64,000 bases of DNA from an uncultured Cohaesibacter sp. (lineage in GTDB: Bacteria > Pseudomonadota > Alphaproteobacteria > Rhizobiales > Cohaesibacteraceae), in the NCBI RefSeq assembly GCF_963678225.1, contig NZ_OY782764.1, positions 340,001 to 404,000 of the forward strand. The letters run 5' to 3'. How positions within the stretch are numbered: position 1 is the first letter of the stretch; each line of letters starts with the position of its first letter. The notes below the pieces were generated by a model that was not told the DNA's origin, made no database searches, and saw nothing but the letters and a program-made list of their open reading frames with translations. Shown here in pieces: positions 1 to 9,434 of the stretch. A program made the translations under genes and the position numbers.

Positions 1-574
1 TAGAGAATTTAATCAAACTCAAATCACGTTCATTGACAAGAGCTGATCAATGATCATCCGACCACCAATCAAGCTTCTTAAAACGTGACGAGCTCTTTGT
101 CTCATTTGGTCCTTAAAGGACCTCAAGACCAAGCCGTCCACGTTTCTCTTTAGTCATTCCATATTGTCAAAGATCAAAAAGCCTAAAGGCCTTTTCTCAG
201 AACTCAAAGCCAATCACAAAAACCAGCCAAGCCCCAAATTTTGGGGCGAACCGCCCCGCCGCCAGCAGCGCCGCCGCTGTCGATGGATCGGTTTATAGAC
301 CCACCCCAAAAAAGAGTCAAACATTAAAATACATTTTTATGACACATATCCCCATACATCGGGATAAATCAAAATACCCAAACAAATTCAACACTCTAAT
401 AGAAAAGAGAATTCGGGACAGTCATTTTTGGAAAGAAAATCAGCCTTTGAAACAAGATTTAAAAAGGCCACCTGTTTTTGCCTGCAGAAAGGCGCTCATT
501 ACGTTCTCAATATAGCAACAAGGCGCCGCGATTTTTATCTCGTAACGCCTTGTTTGTAAAAACCACAGAGAGGA
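1..574. other. Non-coding stretch downstream of the chemotaxis receptor
   Basis: No convincing gene is visible here. The only notable structure is an inverted repeat, AACAAGGCG at 517-525 and CGCCTTGTT at 546-554, with a roughly 20-base loop. It lies just past the stop of the leftward receptor gene and could end its transcript, but there is no T-run after it. The rest is AT-rich with a short GC-rich patch near 240-285. Confidence 0.5.
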
Positions 575-2902
575 TCAAGCTGTTTTCAACCAATCAGCCA
601 GAGCATATCCGCGAATAAATTGTAGAGAGACGACCTTTTCTTCCCGACCACCAATGCGAGCCTCAACGCGCTCGCCATCAGCGAACTCTAGGTCCACAGC
701 CTGTCCATCAGCCCAGACTGCCATTGACTCAATACGGCAGCCATCTTCATTCAACGTCATGATCTTTCCAGTCGCCCTATGCCCATCGGCATCGACCAAG
801 GTGACCTGCATCATCTTGGCCTTCAAATCCGCACGTCTTTCTTCAACGTCTCGCGCCACTCTTTCAAGGAAGCTCTCAACTTCCTGCCCCAATTGCGCCG
901 CGGCATTGGTCAACAGATCTGCGGCTTGCTCAACCGTCCCCGCCTCGCCTGCAGTTTCCCCGATCACATCAGAGGCCCCTTGCGCATTCTTCTTGGCTGC
1001 GTCCACCTCGGATGAAGCCTTCTGAATAGAGCCGGCTATTTTCTGCGTCGATTGCTCTTGCTCTTCCACAGCGGAAGTGATGGATTCCGTAATCGTGCTG
1101 ATCTCACCGACGGTTTCAGAGATCCGCGCAATTGATTGAACTGCATTCTCGGTCAACTGCTGCACACCACTGATCTGGCTTCCGATCTCTTCGGTTGCCT
1201 TGGAGGTCTGACTGGCCAATTCCTTGACTTCGGCGGCAACCACGGCAAAGCCCTTGCCCATCTCACCAGCTCGCGCAGCCTCAATGGTCGCATTCAAAGC
1301 CAAGAGGTTGGTCTGATCGGCAATATCGCGAATAAGACCGACGACAGTGCCAATGCGCTCGGCCGCTTCGGCCAAAGACGCCACCTCCTGATTGGTAGTC
1401 GTTGCAATTTCCGTTGCCTTGCTGACCATCTGGTTGGCATTCGACGCGCGGCCAGCCACATCACGCACGCTGGACACCATATGATCGGTAGCCCCGGCGA
1501 TGGATTGCACATTGCAAGAGGCTTCTTCAGACGCACGCTCGGCCATATTGGCTTCGTTGGACGCTTGATTGGCCACGCTGGATAGTTTCCGAGCAGAGCC
1601 CTTCATCGAGTCAGCCTGTCCATCGACTGCCTTGAGGGTTTGATCGATTACATTCTTGAAGTTGCCCACCAGCGTTTCCAACTCTCGCTGCCGACTACGC
1701 TCTCTCGCCCGCTCGTTTTGTTGTGCCCGCTCCAGACGCAAGCGCTCGACAGCATTATCCCGGAAAATCGCAACCGCCCGCGCCATACTGCCAATCTCGT
1801 CTTTTCTCTCCTGCCCATTGATACGCACATCCGTGTCATTTTGCGCCAAATAGGTCATATTCTCGGCCAGACAATAAAGGGGCTTCGTGATCGACCGGCC
1901 GATAATGACGGACAATCCGATCACAACAGAGGTCAAGAAAGCAAGAAGAGCAAAGATGATCCAGAAGTCTCGTTTGGCAGCGCTGGCCAGATCTGTCGTT
2001 GTCGAAACAATGCCTTCAGCGATACGATCTTCGATGATCTTCATCTGATCGATACGGCGCGTGCTGGCCTCGAACCACTGCGGCCCGCTAATCTCGGCAA
2101 TATCCCCGCCAAAGGGCGCCATATTGGCAACCGCCCGCATCTGGTCAACAGTCGCCTGTTCTTCTCCCTTTAACACGGAGCGCCAAGCCTCTTTGGCTTG
2201 CTCATGCCCGAAGCGATCAAATATGGACATGAAGGAGCGCTGCATAGCTTCCAGCCCGACGAATTTGCGATAGACCGGCTCGGCAAATCGTCCCGCACCA
2301 AAGCCGTTTGCGCCCATGGCTCTTTCAATCCCGGCGCGCTCCTTTGCTTGCAGAAAGGCAATATAGGAAACCATAAGCCGAACCACGCGCCCGTCATCAC
2401 TGGTCAACGCGACACTTTCCACCATATTCAGCAATTCTGCGATCAGAGGCGTATAGTAGCCCGCCATTTTGGGAACATTGATCGAAAAGCTGTCCACATT
2501 GGCCCGAACGCTCTCCAGATTGTTCAGCTCAGACATAGCCTTTTCAAACGGCACCTTGAAGCCAGAAAAATCAAGCCGCCCCGTCGCCTCGGGGACACTG
2601 GCCCGAAAAGCCTTGAGGGCCCGATCCGTATCAGCGCGTCTTTGTCCAATAGAATCTGCGAACTTCGCGCCTTTCGAGCCGATAAAGCCAGCAGAGGTGC
2701 CCCGCTCTTTCTGGAGTTCATGAACCAGCCCGGAAACAACGGGCGCCAAGGCCACCACATCAGCAACCGACTGGGCCACCCTCGCCTGTTCCCGTTCCTT
2801 GAACAAGTCGGAAATACCCACTCCGACAACAGCACAAAGCGGAATCAAGGCAAGAACGGCAATACGTGCAGAAAGCGAAAGATTATTGAACAACGATAGC
2901 AT
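575..2902 (-). CDS. Methyl-accepting chemotaxis protein with NIT-type sensor and PilZ-like tail
   Basis: A 775-residue transmembrane chemoreceptor that should signal to CheA/CheW. Residues about 12-28 and 312-335 are membrane segments. The periplasmic part between them resembles the nitrate/nitrite-sensing NIT domain, including the stretch [13 protein letters not shown] at 63-75. A HAMP domain follows (about 336-390). The coiled-coil signalling hairpin has the standard tip near 526-556 ([18 protein letters not shown]). The last 80 residues look like a degenerate PilZ domain ([14 protein letters not shown]), but the Arg motif needed for c-di-GMP binding is not clear. The start has a GGGG stretch just upstream. 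The ligand is inferred from the domain only. Confidence 0.88.
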   Translation of the reverse strand: MLSLFNNLSLSARIAVLALIPLCAVVGVGISDLFKEREQARVAQSVADVVALAPVVSGLVHELQKERGTSAGFIGSKGAKFADSIGQRRADTDRALKAFRASVPEATGRLDFSGFKVPFEKAMSELNNLESVRANVDSFSINVPKMAGYYTPLIAELLNMVESVALTSDDGRVVRLMVSYIAFLQAKERAGIERAMGANGFGAGRFAEPVYRKFVGLEAMQRSFMSIFDRFGHEQAKEAWRSVLKGEEQATVDQMRAVANMAPFGGDIAEISGPQWFEASTRRIDQMKIIEDRIAEGIVSTTTDLASAAKRDFWIIFALLAFLTSVVIGLSVIIGRSITKPLYCLAENMTYLAQNDTDVRINGQERKDEIGSMARAVAIFRDNAVERLRLERAQQNERARERSRQRELETLVGNFKNVIDQTLKAVDGQADSMKGSARKLSSVANQASNEANMAERASEEASCNVQSIAGATDHMVSSVRDVAGRASNANQMVSKATEIATTTNQEVASLAEAAERIGTVVGLIRDIADQTNLLALNATIEAARAGEMGKGFAVVAAEVKELASQTSKATEEIGSQISGVQQLTENAVQSIARISETVGEISTITESITSAVEEQEQSTQKIAGSIQKASSEVDAAKKNAQGASDVIGETAGEAGTVEQAADLLTNAAAQLGQEVESFLERVARDVEERRADLKAKMMQVTLVDADGHRATGKIMTLNEDGCRIESMAVWADGQAVDLEFADGERVEARIGGREEKVVSLQFIRGYALADWLKTA

Positions 2903-3086
2903 AATATATCCCCGATCTATTCTCGAAGAAATATTACGCCATGCATAAGTTAATAATTATAATAAACAAAACGATCCAAAAATATGCAATTTTTCTTGTC
3001 GCACAAAGACTACACAACAAACAAACAGAAGAAATACTTGTTAAATAGAAAGAAGAAACCTAACACAGGTTCAAGCGGCGACTATC

Positions 3087-4601
3087 TCAAAGATCCTCAC
3101 CGCTCCGGGCAAATTTGCCAAGGATGTAGCCATTCAGCCCCATAATAAGCCCCAGAGACAAAGGAGAGAACAGAGCCTCTTCCTGAAAGATGCCATTGAC
3201 CACAACCGTCACAGTTATGAAACAAGCCAACGAATGCAGATTGACCCGACTGATAAAGGAGACTTTATAGACTTGCAGGGCAATCCAGAAATAAACCGCC
3301 AGCAGCCCGAATGTAGCAAAGCCCATTTGATGCAACAGAACCCCGACGGCGCTTTCCATGGCCACAGGCGTCCGCCCTGCATGCTGAAAAGCAGACCAAT
3401 CGAGCTTATCGAAGTTGGTCAAAAGGTTACCCGCGTCTCCGATGCCATTGCCAAAGGGATAATCAATGAAATTGTAAACGCCCCCCATGAAGCCAAGTAC
3501 ATGGAAATCGCCTATCTTCAAGCCCGTTACAATGCCCAGAAGAATATAAGCTACCAGCACGACGGCCAGCGACCCGATCGCGAACATGGCGCCAAAAAGC
3601 TTTCTGGCAACCAGCGCACAGAAAGCCAACAGCCCCATAATAATGGCTCCCTTGGCGCTGGCCATCAGAACAAGGGGCGCCATTAGCAACGCAAGATACC
3701 AACGTTTGTTGGTCAGCATGAGGATGCACAGAAACATCAGTGCATAGGAATAGCTGATTGCATGCCCGTTGGGCCCATTCATCCGCAAGATGATCAGGCG
3801 AAAATCACCCAGAAGCGGAGTGTTGAACAGCTGCACCTTCATCAGGTCCAGAATGCCGGTAATATATTGGCCCGTGGTGCGCGCCGATTTGTCAGCAACC
3901 AGATTGAGCATGGCTTCCCGGTTGGAAAATTCCCAAAGCGTCCAGCCGTTGGTCAGGTCCAGCCATAGTCTGCGATCGATCATCTCGATATAGCCCATGA
4001 CAATCACGATCACCGTCAGGATGGTGAAAAAGGGCACCATGGGAATCTGGCGCTTTAACGTGGCTAAAAAGAAGATCTGCAAAACAAGCAAGGGCGTGAT
4101 GATGTTGCGCAAATAGACAACCGCGCCTGCCGGACTCTTGGTCAGCCCGAGCAGGAAATAGACTCCGATCAGAGCAAAGCCAATCAGACAAACCACCATG
4201 AGCTTGTTGGTCATCCGGCTGAAGGAACGCCAGTTCAGAGCATAATGACCAAACAGCCATAACCAAAAGACCACGGTGGTGAAGAAATTATACCCGCGCA
4301 CGAAATTGTAATCGTCTTTGGTAACCAGAAAGCCAGACATCATCGAGATGAACAAATTCTGGAACAGCAAGGCAAAGACAACGACAAGCGGCGCATAAGG
4401 GGTAAAAAAAAGTACCACGCATGACGCAAGAGCAAGCTGAGTGGCAATCGCCAAAAGCGGATTGACGAAATGCAGCACCAACGGCACCACGGTCAGCGTC
4501 AGACACAGTAGAAAAACCAGCAGATGCTCAAACGCTCCCAGAGCAGTTTCTTCCCGGGAAGTTTGGCTATCAGATCCAAGAAAATCAGGAGAAGCCGGCA
4601 T
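3087..4601 (-). CDS. O-antigen polymerase/ligase-like polytopic membrane protein
   Basis: A 504-residue inner-membrane protein with about ten or more hydrophobic segments and a longer loop between about residues 215 and 270. This layout fits the Wzy/WaaL O-antigen polymerase and ligase families, which join sugar repeat units. Sequence in that family is poorly conserved, and I see no diagnostic motif beyond topology. No glycosyltransferase genes lie next to it, so the polysaccharide cannot be named. The start is the first ATG. No Shine-Dalgarno is visible and the ATG sits inside an 8-bp hairpin (4595-4613). Confidence 0.55.
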   Translation of the reverse strand: MPASPDFLGSDSQTSREETALGAFEHLLVFLLCLTLTVVPLVLHFVNPLLAIATQLALASCVVLFFTPYAPLVVVFALLFQNLFISMMSGFLVTKDDYNFVRGYNFFTTVVFWLWLFGHYALNWRSFSRMTNKLMVVCLIGFALIGVYFLLGLTKSPAGAVVYLRNIITPLLVLQIFFLATLKRQIPMVPFFTILTVIVIVMGYIEMIDRRLWLDLTNGWTLWEFSNREAMLNLVADKSARTTGQYITGILDLMKVQLFNTPLLGDFRLIILRMNGPNGHAISYSYALMFLCILMLTNKRWYLALLMAPLVLMASAKGAIIMGLLAFCALVARKLFGAMFAIGSLAVVLVAYILLGIVTGLKIGDFHVLGFMGGVYNFIDYPFGNGIGDAGNLLTNFDKLDWSAFQHAGRTPVAMESAVGVLLHQMGFATFGLLAVYFWIALQVYKVSFISRVNLHSLACFITVTVVVNGIFQEEALFSPLSLGLIMGLNGYILGKFARSGEDL

Positions 4602-4613
4602 CAAGGATGCCGG
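4595..4613 (-). promoter_or_regulatory. Hairpin enclosing the start codon of the polymerase-like gene
   Basis: CCGGCATC at 4595-4602 and GATGCCGG at 4606-4613 form a perfect 8-bp stem with a 3-base loop. In the leftward transcript the start ATG falls within the stem. This could limit translation, or it may be chance. Confidence 0.35.
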
Positions 4614-5004
4614 AGCGACAAATAACCGAATGTCCGCCTCCCCTTATTCAAGACCTATTGCGCCTATTCTCACGCATCTGCTCTGCACCCACCATCAGAT
4701 ACTGCCATGAAGAATACAAAGCTTCTCTTAGGAAAGATTTAAGCCTGACGGTGCGAGTGACGACCAGAAAGCGCCTTCAACCGCAGTTCGTGAGACCTTC
4801 TTCACACCCTCAAAAACAATCCTGGATCAGCATTGAGAATATGTGCAATCGTCTTTATAAGCGGAATACTACCTAGTCCCTTAGAAAGATATCCTTTTGC
4901 TGGTTCCTGATCTAGATCTAGGCCCGCAGAAGAAAAACTTGCTAAGCAAGATGTAAAAGATCCACAAACACAAAGACCGGAAGGTAATTGGGCCTCGTTT
5001 TAGC
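4614..5004. other. Divergent intergenic region
   Basis: About 390 bases between the leftward polymerase-like gene and the rightward response-regulator gene. It must hold both promoters. I see no clear -35/-10 pair and no open frame with coding character. A small palindrome, CTAGATCTAG, lies near 4911-4920. Confidence 0.4.
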
Positions 5005-5802
5005 ATGCAGATCAGATGTTTAATCGTTGATGATGAGAAGCCTGCAAGAGATGAGTTGAGTTATTTACTCTCCCGTCAGAGTGATATCGAGATTCTTGCA
5101 CAAGCCCCCTCGGCAGAAGAAGCAATTGACCTCAGTCTTAATCTACAGCCTGATCTGATCTTCCTCGATATTCAGATGGCAGGCAAAAATGGCTTTGATG
5201 TTATTCGCAATCTGGTGGACCGCACCGATACCCCACCGATTTTCGTCTTTGTAACAGCCTACGATTCCTATGCCGTCGAGGCCTTCGAGGCCAGCGCCAT
5301 GGACTATATCCTTAAACCGGTTTCCGAGCAGCGCCTTGCCACAACGCTGGATCGCGTGCGCAAGATGCAGGGCGAAACGCAAGATCCGCTAAAGCAGAAG
5401 CTGGAAACCCTGCTCTCTGAAGTCACAAGGCAGAATGAAGCCTCCAACAAACCAGCACAGACCCACACAAAGATATCCGTCCTGATCAATGGCCGCATTC
5501 GCCTGATGGACCCAGATGATATCATCTATTGCGAGTGTGATGATAACAGGGTTTTCGCTCACACCTTCGATGGCACCCTGCCCGTTTATGGCATCGCCAG
5601 CATGGATCGGATGGAAGAGCATCTGGCCAATACCGGCTTTTTCCGAGCCCACCGCTCCACATTGGTCAATCTGGATGCAATTTCGGAATTCAGCCCGTGG
5701 TTCAATGGCAAATACAGCCTGACCATGAATGACCAGAAGAAAAGCGAGCTAACGGTCAGCCGGTCTCGTGTCAAGGATTTCAAGCTGCGCCTCGGTCTGT
5801 AG
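5005..5802 (+). CDS. LytTR-family response regulator
   Basis: A 265-residue two-component regulator. The N-terminal receiver domain has the acidic pair at D9-D10 and the probable phospho-acceptor D55 (FLDIQ). A LytTR DNA-binding domain occupies about residues 155-260 (ISVLINGRIRLMDPDDI). This is the architecture of BtsR, YpdB and LytR. The cognate LytS-like kinase is the next gene, 59 bp downstream, and a CstA-family transporter follows. In E. coli, BtsSR controls the CstA-family pyruvate transporter BtsT, so control of the downstream transporter is the likely role here. Start is the first ATG of the frame; its ribosome site is weak. Confidence 0.92.
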   Translation: MQIRCLIVDDEKPARDELSYLLSRQSDIEILAQAPSAEEAIDLSLNLQPDLIFLDIQMAGKNGFDVIRNLVDRTDTPPIFVFVTAYDSYAVEAFEASAMDYILKPVSEQRLATTLDRVRKMQGETQDPLKQKLETLLSEVTRQNEASNKPAQTHTKISVLINGRIRLMDPDDIIYCECDDNRVFAHTFDGTLPVYGIASMDRMEEHLANTGFFRAHRSTLVNLDAISEFSPWFNGKYSLTMNDQKKSELTVSRSRVKDFKLRLGL

Positions 5803-5861
5803 CTGGCCAAGGCAAACCGCGTTTGGATACATGACTTTACTTTGAGGGGAGTTGAAGTCTC

Positions 5862-7580
5862 ATGTCGATTGTCGCTCTTATGGCCTTCCTGCTCAAGCAG
5901 GTCGCCCTGCTCGTGGCCGGAGCTTTTGTCTTGCTCACGGTATCACCGGTACAGGAAATCAACTTTCGGCAGGATTCGATTTTCAATCGTCTGTTTCTGA
6001 TCCTCTTCTTCGGCTTTCTGGGCATTCTGGGCACCTATGGCGGCAACGAGATTTTCAACTCATTTGCCAATCTGCGCGCCATGGCCGTCATAACGGCTGG
6101 CCTGTTTGGCGGCCCAGTTGTTGGTCTGGGTGCGGGCCTCGTGGCCGGTGGGCATCGCTTTTTGATCGACCCTTGGGGCTTTTCCGCTTTGGGCTGTGCA
6201 TTGGCCACGATAACGGAAGGCTTTCTGGCCGGCTGGCTACAACGTCATCTCAAAGACAGGGCGATGGATTGGAGCGTGGCCTTTTTCCTGACCATCATCG
6301 GAGAAACCATGCATATGGGCATGGTGCTATTGCTTTCCCGCCCCTTTGATGATGCACTGGCGCTTGTGCGTGTCATCATGCTGCCAATGCTAATCGGCAA
6401 CTCTCTGGGCACCGTGCTATTTGTTCACATCCTCAATTCGATCAAAGGACTGCGCGAACGCAAGGCATCCGACCACACGCAAAAGATTTTTGAAATAGCC
6501 AACAGCACGGTATCGCACTTGCGCTCCGGCCTTAATGGCGACAGTGCGCAGGCGCTGGCACGCATCATTCTGGAGAAACTTCCGGTGGCAGCCGTGTCCG
6601 TCACCAATGCCAACACCGTCATCGGTCATGCGGGCGAAGGAGCAGACCACCACCTGCCCGGCGAGCCGTTTGTCACCAAGGCGACCTTCCGCGTCATCAA
6701 GACCGGCGAACCCATTTTCCTCAAGGATCCGCACCTGATCGGCTGCAGCGATCCCCATTGCCCCTTCACATCGGCGATCATCGTGCCGCTCAAGAAGAAT
6801 GACACGATTGTCGGTACACTCAAATTCTACGGCTCGGCTCATCTCGAACTCAATTCGGTGCTGTTCGAACTTGCCAAGGGGCTGACGGACCTCTTCTCCA
6901 TTCAGCTTGAACTGCAGGATATTCAGGTCAAGGACCGCCTGCTTGCCCACGCCGAAATCCGCCATCTTCAGGCACAGATCAACCCGCACTTCCTGTTCAA
7001 CTCGCTCAACACCATCGCGTCTTTCTGCCGCACGGCCCCAGACAGGGCCCGCGACCTAATTCTAGATCTCTCGCTCTATATGCGCAAAAATCTGGATTCC
7101 AGCCGCGGCTTCATTCGCCTGTCGGACGAACTGGACCAGATCAACTCCTATCTGGCCATCGAAAAGGCACGCTTCGGCGAACGCATTCAGGTCAAGCTTG
7201 ACATAGAAGAAGGCTGCGAAGAATGGCCCATCCCATCTTTGATCATCCAGCCGCTGGTGGAAAATGCCGTCAAGCATGGCCTCAAGGAACGAGCGGGTGC
7301 TGGCATTGTCGGCCTCAAGATTTTCCAGCGCCACAACCAGCTTCATATCACGGTCTATGATGATGGCGTCGGCATTCCGGACAATATTCTCGTCTCGCTT
7401 CTGGAAAAGCGCCAGATTGAATCGCACCATGAAGGGATTGGCCTGCGCAACTCCAATCTCCGCCTTGAGCATATCTATGGGCCAGAGCATGGCATGCAGA
7501 TTTCAACCACCCCGAACAAGGGCACCCATATCAGCTTCTCGATTCCCAGCCGGCAAGAGCTGCTCCCCAAGGCATCCTGA
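5862..7580 (+). CDS. LytS/BtsS-type sensor histidine kinase
   Basis: A 572-residue membrane kinase, close in length to E. coli BtsS (YehU). Residues 1-195 contain the 5TMR-LYT-type membrane sensor. A GAF-like region follows (about 210-350), with Cys and His residues near 295-300 (GCSDPHC) that could bind a ligand or metal. The His_kinase domain carries the phospho-acceptor in INPHFLFNSLNT, with H376. The ATPase domain shows the N-box (PLVENAVKHG) and a G-box (DDGVGIP). The start has GAGGGGAG about 11 bases upstream. It is co-directional with the LytTR regulator and probably co-transcribed. By analogy it may sense pyruvate or a related carbon signal; that is inference. Confidence 0.92.
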   Translation: MSIVALMAFLLKQVALLVAGAFVLLTVSPVQEINFRQDSIFNRLFLILFFGFLGILGTYGGNEIFNSFANLRAMAVITAGLFGGPVVGLGAGLVAGGHRFLIDPWGFSALGCALATITEGFLAGWLQRHLKDRAMDWSVAFFLTIIGETMHMGMVLLLSRPFDDALALVRVIMLPMLIGNSLGTVLFVHILNSIKGLRERKASDHTQKIFEIANSTVSHLRSGLNGDSAQALARIILEKLPVAAVSVTNANTVIGHAGEGADHHLPGEPFVTKATFRVIKTGEPIFLKDPHLIGCSDPHCPFTSAIIVPLKKNDTIVGTLKFYGSAHLELNSVLFELAKGLTDLFSIQLELQDIQVKDRLLAHAEIRHLQAQINPHFLFNSLNTIASFCRTAPDRARDLILDLSLYMRKNLDSSRGFIRLSDELDQINSYLAIEKARFGERIQVKLDIEEGCEEWPIPSLIIQPLVENAVKHGLKERAGAGIVGLKIFQRHNQLHITVYDDGVGIPDNILVSLLEKRQIESHHEGIGLRNSNLRLEHIYGPEHGMQISTTPNKGTHISFSIPSRQELLPKAS

Positions 7581-7718
7581 CCCTTCTCATCTCAGACATG
7601 CATTCTGGCTCTAAAAAGCGCCCTGTCCGCCCCCCCTCAAAGCCAGAGCAGCGGGCAGAAGAGCTGCGAAATTCACCCTGCCATTCAACCTTGCGATTCG
7701 CACGTTCGCCACGCGCAG

Positions 7719-7781
7719 AGATGCATTCCAGCCCGGCATAGATGCATTTCACGCCAGCAAAGATGTCTTCCACGCGCTTTC
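7719..7781 (+). promoter_or_regulatory. Three 21-bp direct repeats, candidate LytTR operator
   Basis: AGATGCATT, AGATGCATT and AGATGTCTT start at 7719, 7740 and 7761, exactly 21 bp apart. The first two units agree at 16 of 21 positions. A 21-bp spacing is two helical turns, which is how LytTR dimers bind direct repeats. The core TGCATTTCAC resembles, from memory, the E. coli YpdB site GGCATTTCAT, which also repeats every 21 bp. The array ends 92 bp before the transporter start codon. Confidence 0.65.
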
Positions 7782-7832
7782 CTTTGGCTCTTCAGACTTT
7801 ATTAACTAGCCTCACAGGCTGGGGAAGCATTT

Positions 7833-7853
7833 GTAGTTCCGCGTTGGAACTAC
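7833..7853 (+). promoter_or_regulatory. Hairpin in the transporter leader
   Basis: GTAGTTCC at 7833-7840 and GGAACTAC at 7846-7853 make a perfect 8-bp stem with loop GCGTT. It ends 7 bp before the AAGGAGG ribosome site at 7861. It may be an mRNA structure affecting translation, or a DNA operator. Confidence 0.4.
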
Positions 7854-7873
7854 CCCGGTTAAGGAGGAACGGT

Positions 7874-9304
7874 ATGCTTTATTTCTTGTTATGCGTCGGG
7901 ATTCTAGTCCTGGGCTATTTTACCTACGGCGTCTTTGTTGAGAAGATTTTCGGCATCCAGCCAGATAGAAAAACACCCTGCTGGACCAAGGAAGACGGTG
8001 TTGACTATATCAACATGCCAACCTGGAAGGTCTTCTTCATCCAGCTGCTCGATATTGCAGGTCTGGGCCCGATCTTTGGCCCCATTCTGGGCGCTCTTTA
8101 TGGCCCGCAGGCCTTGCTCTGGATCGTGATCGGCTCCATTTTTGCCGGTGGCGTCCATGACTATTTCTCGGGCATGCTTTCGGTTCGCAGTGGCGGCAAG
8201 TCCATTCCGGAAGTGGTAGGCGACGAGATGGGCCAGTTTGCCCGTCAAACCCTGCGCGTCTTCTCGGTCATATTGCTTCTGCTGGTTGGTGTGGTCTTCA
8301 TTCTTGGCCCGGCAAAACTGCTCAGCAGCATGACCGGCTTCAATGTCCAGCTTCTGGTCGCATTGATCTTTGTCTATTATTTCGTCGCCACGATCCTGCC
8401 GATCGACAAGATCATCGGTCGCCTTTATCCGATCTTCGGCGCGCTGTTGCTCTTCATGACCATCGGCATCACCTTCGGCCTGATCTATCATGGCTATGAA
8501 TTCCTGCCGAACATGGACATCTCGACCAATGTGCATCCGGGCGATCTGCCACTCTTCCCGCTGCTCTTCATCACCTTGAGCTGTGGCGCTCTGAGTGGTT
8601 TCCATTCAACCCAGTCGCCTTTGATGGCCCGCTGCATGCGCAACGAGAAAAACGGCCGTGTCGTTTTCTATGGTGCCATGATCGCAGAAGGCATCATCGG
8701 TCTGGTATGGGCCACCGCAGGCATGTCCTTCTATGACAGCCCCGAAGCCCTGAATGCTGTGATTGCCGCCCAGTCTCCGGCCGGTGTCGTCAATCAGGTA
8801 TCCACCGAGCTTCTCGGCGTCTTCGGCGGGTTCCTTGCTGTTCTCGGCGTGGTCATTCTGCCAATCACCAGCGGCGACACGGCCTTCCGTTCGACCCGCC
8901 TCATTCTGGCTGAAACCCTGAGACTGGACCAGACCAAGATCAACAAACGCCTTGTAATCGCCATTCCGCTCTTCGTCGTGGCTTTTGCAATCAGCCTTGT
9001 CGATTTCAATATCATCTGGCGCTATTTCGGCTGGTCTAACCAGACACTCTCCATGCTCGTGCTTTGGAGCGCAGCCATCTGGCTTGGCCGCAAAGGGAAA
9101 CTGCATTGGATCGCCACGGTGCCTGCCGTGTTCATGACGGCCGTGGATACAGCTTTCATCTTGCAAGCCAAAATCGGCTTCAACCTGCCAGCTGATATTT
9201 CCAATATCGTGGCCGTCATTGTCGCAGCGATCTCGCTGATCGCCTTCCTCATTCTGGTACGCCCGACAGGGGACGTCAGTGAAGAGGCAGAACCGGCTGA
9301 ATGA
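7874..9304 (+). CDS. cstA: CstA-family carbon starvation/peptide or pyruvate transporter (short form)
   Basis: A 476-residue polytopic membrane protein with more than ten hydrophobic segments. It matches the CstA family, including DIAGLGPIFGPILGALYGPQ near the N-terminus, GGVHDYFSGMLSVRSGGKS and SGFHSTQSPLMARC. E. coli CstA and BtsT are about 700 residues, so this is the short type found in many bacteria. The ATG at 7874 is chosen because AAGGAGG lies 7 bases upstream; in-frame codons further upstream overlap the repeat array. It follows the LytS/LytTR pair, which probably activates it. Substrate (pyruvate, peptides or amino acids) cannot be decided from sequence. Confidence 0.92.
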   Translation: MLYFLLCVGILVLGYFTYGVFVEKIFGIQPDRKTPCWTKEDGVDYINMPTWKVFFIQLLDIAGLGPIFGPILGALYGPQALLWIVIGSIFAGGVHDYFSGMLSVRSGGKSIPEVVGDEMGQFARQTLRVFSVILLLLVGVVFILGPAKLLSSMTGFNVQLLVALIFVYYFVATILPIDKIIGRLYPIFGALLLFMTIGITFGLIYHGYEFLPNMDISTNVHPGDLPLFPLLFITLSCGALSGFHSTQSPLMARCMRNEKNGRVVFYGAMIAEGIIGLVWATAGMSFYDSPEALNAVIAAQSPAGVVNQVSTELLGVFGGFLAVLGVVILPITSGDTAFRSTRLILAETLRLDQTKINKRLVIAIPLFVVAFAISLVDFNIIWRYFGWSNQTLSMLVLWSAAIWLGRKGKLHWIATVPAVFMTAVDTAFILQAKIGFNLPADISNIVAVIVAAISLIAFLILVRPTGDVSEEAEPAE

Positions 9305-9322
9305 TCAGGTTTGACAACAGGT

Positions 9323-9388
9323 CTTGTGGCTGCCCGTACAGCCACAAGGCAATTGGCCGCGTTGATCTCTGATCAACGTGGCTTTTTT
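9323..9388 (+). terminator. Tandem hairpins ending the cstA transcript
   Basis: The first stem is CTTGTGGCTG (9323-9332) with CAGCCACAAG (9339-9348). The second is GCCGCGTTGATC (9356-9367) with GATCAACGTGGC (9371-9382), followed by TTTTTT. The second is a good intrinsic terminator. Confidence 0.85.
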
Positions 9389-9434
9389 GTTTGTGCCAGA
9401 TCGCAAGAAGGCCTACGCAGCCCGGGTCAGATGC

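Noticed and set aside
2198-2899. A 233-codon frame opposite the chemotaxis receptor
   Set aside because: It lies fully within the receptor gene on the other strand, with no ribosome site and a composition typical of a shadow frame.
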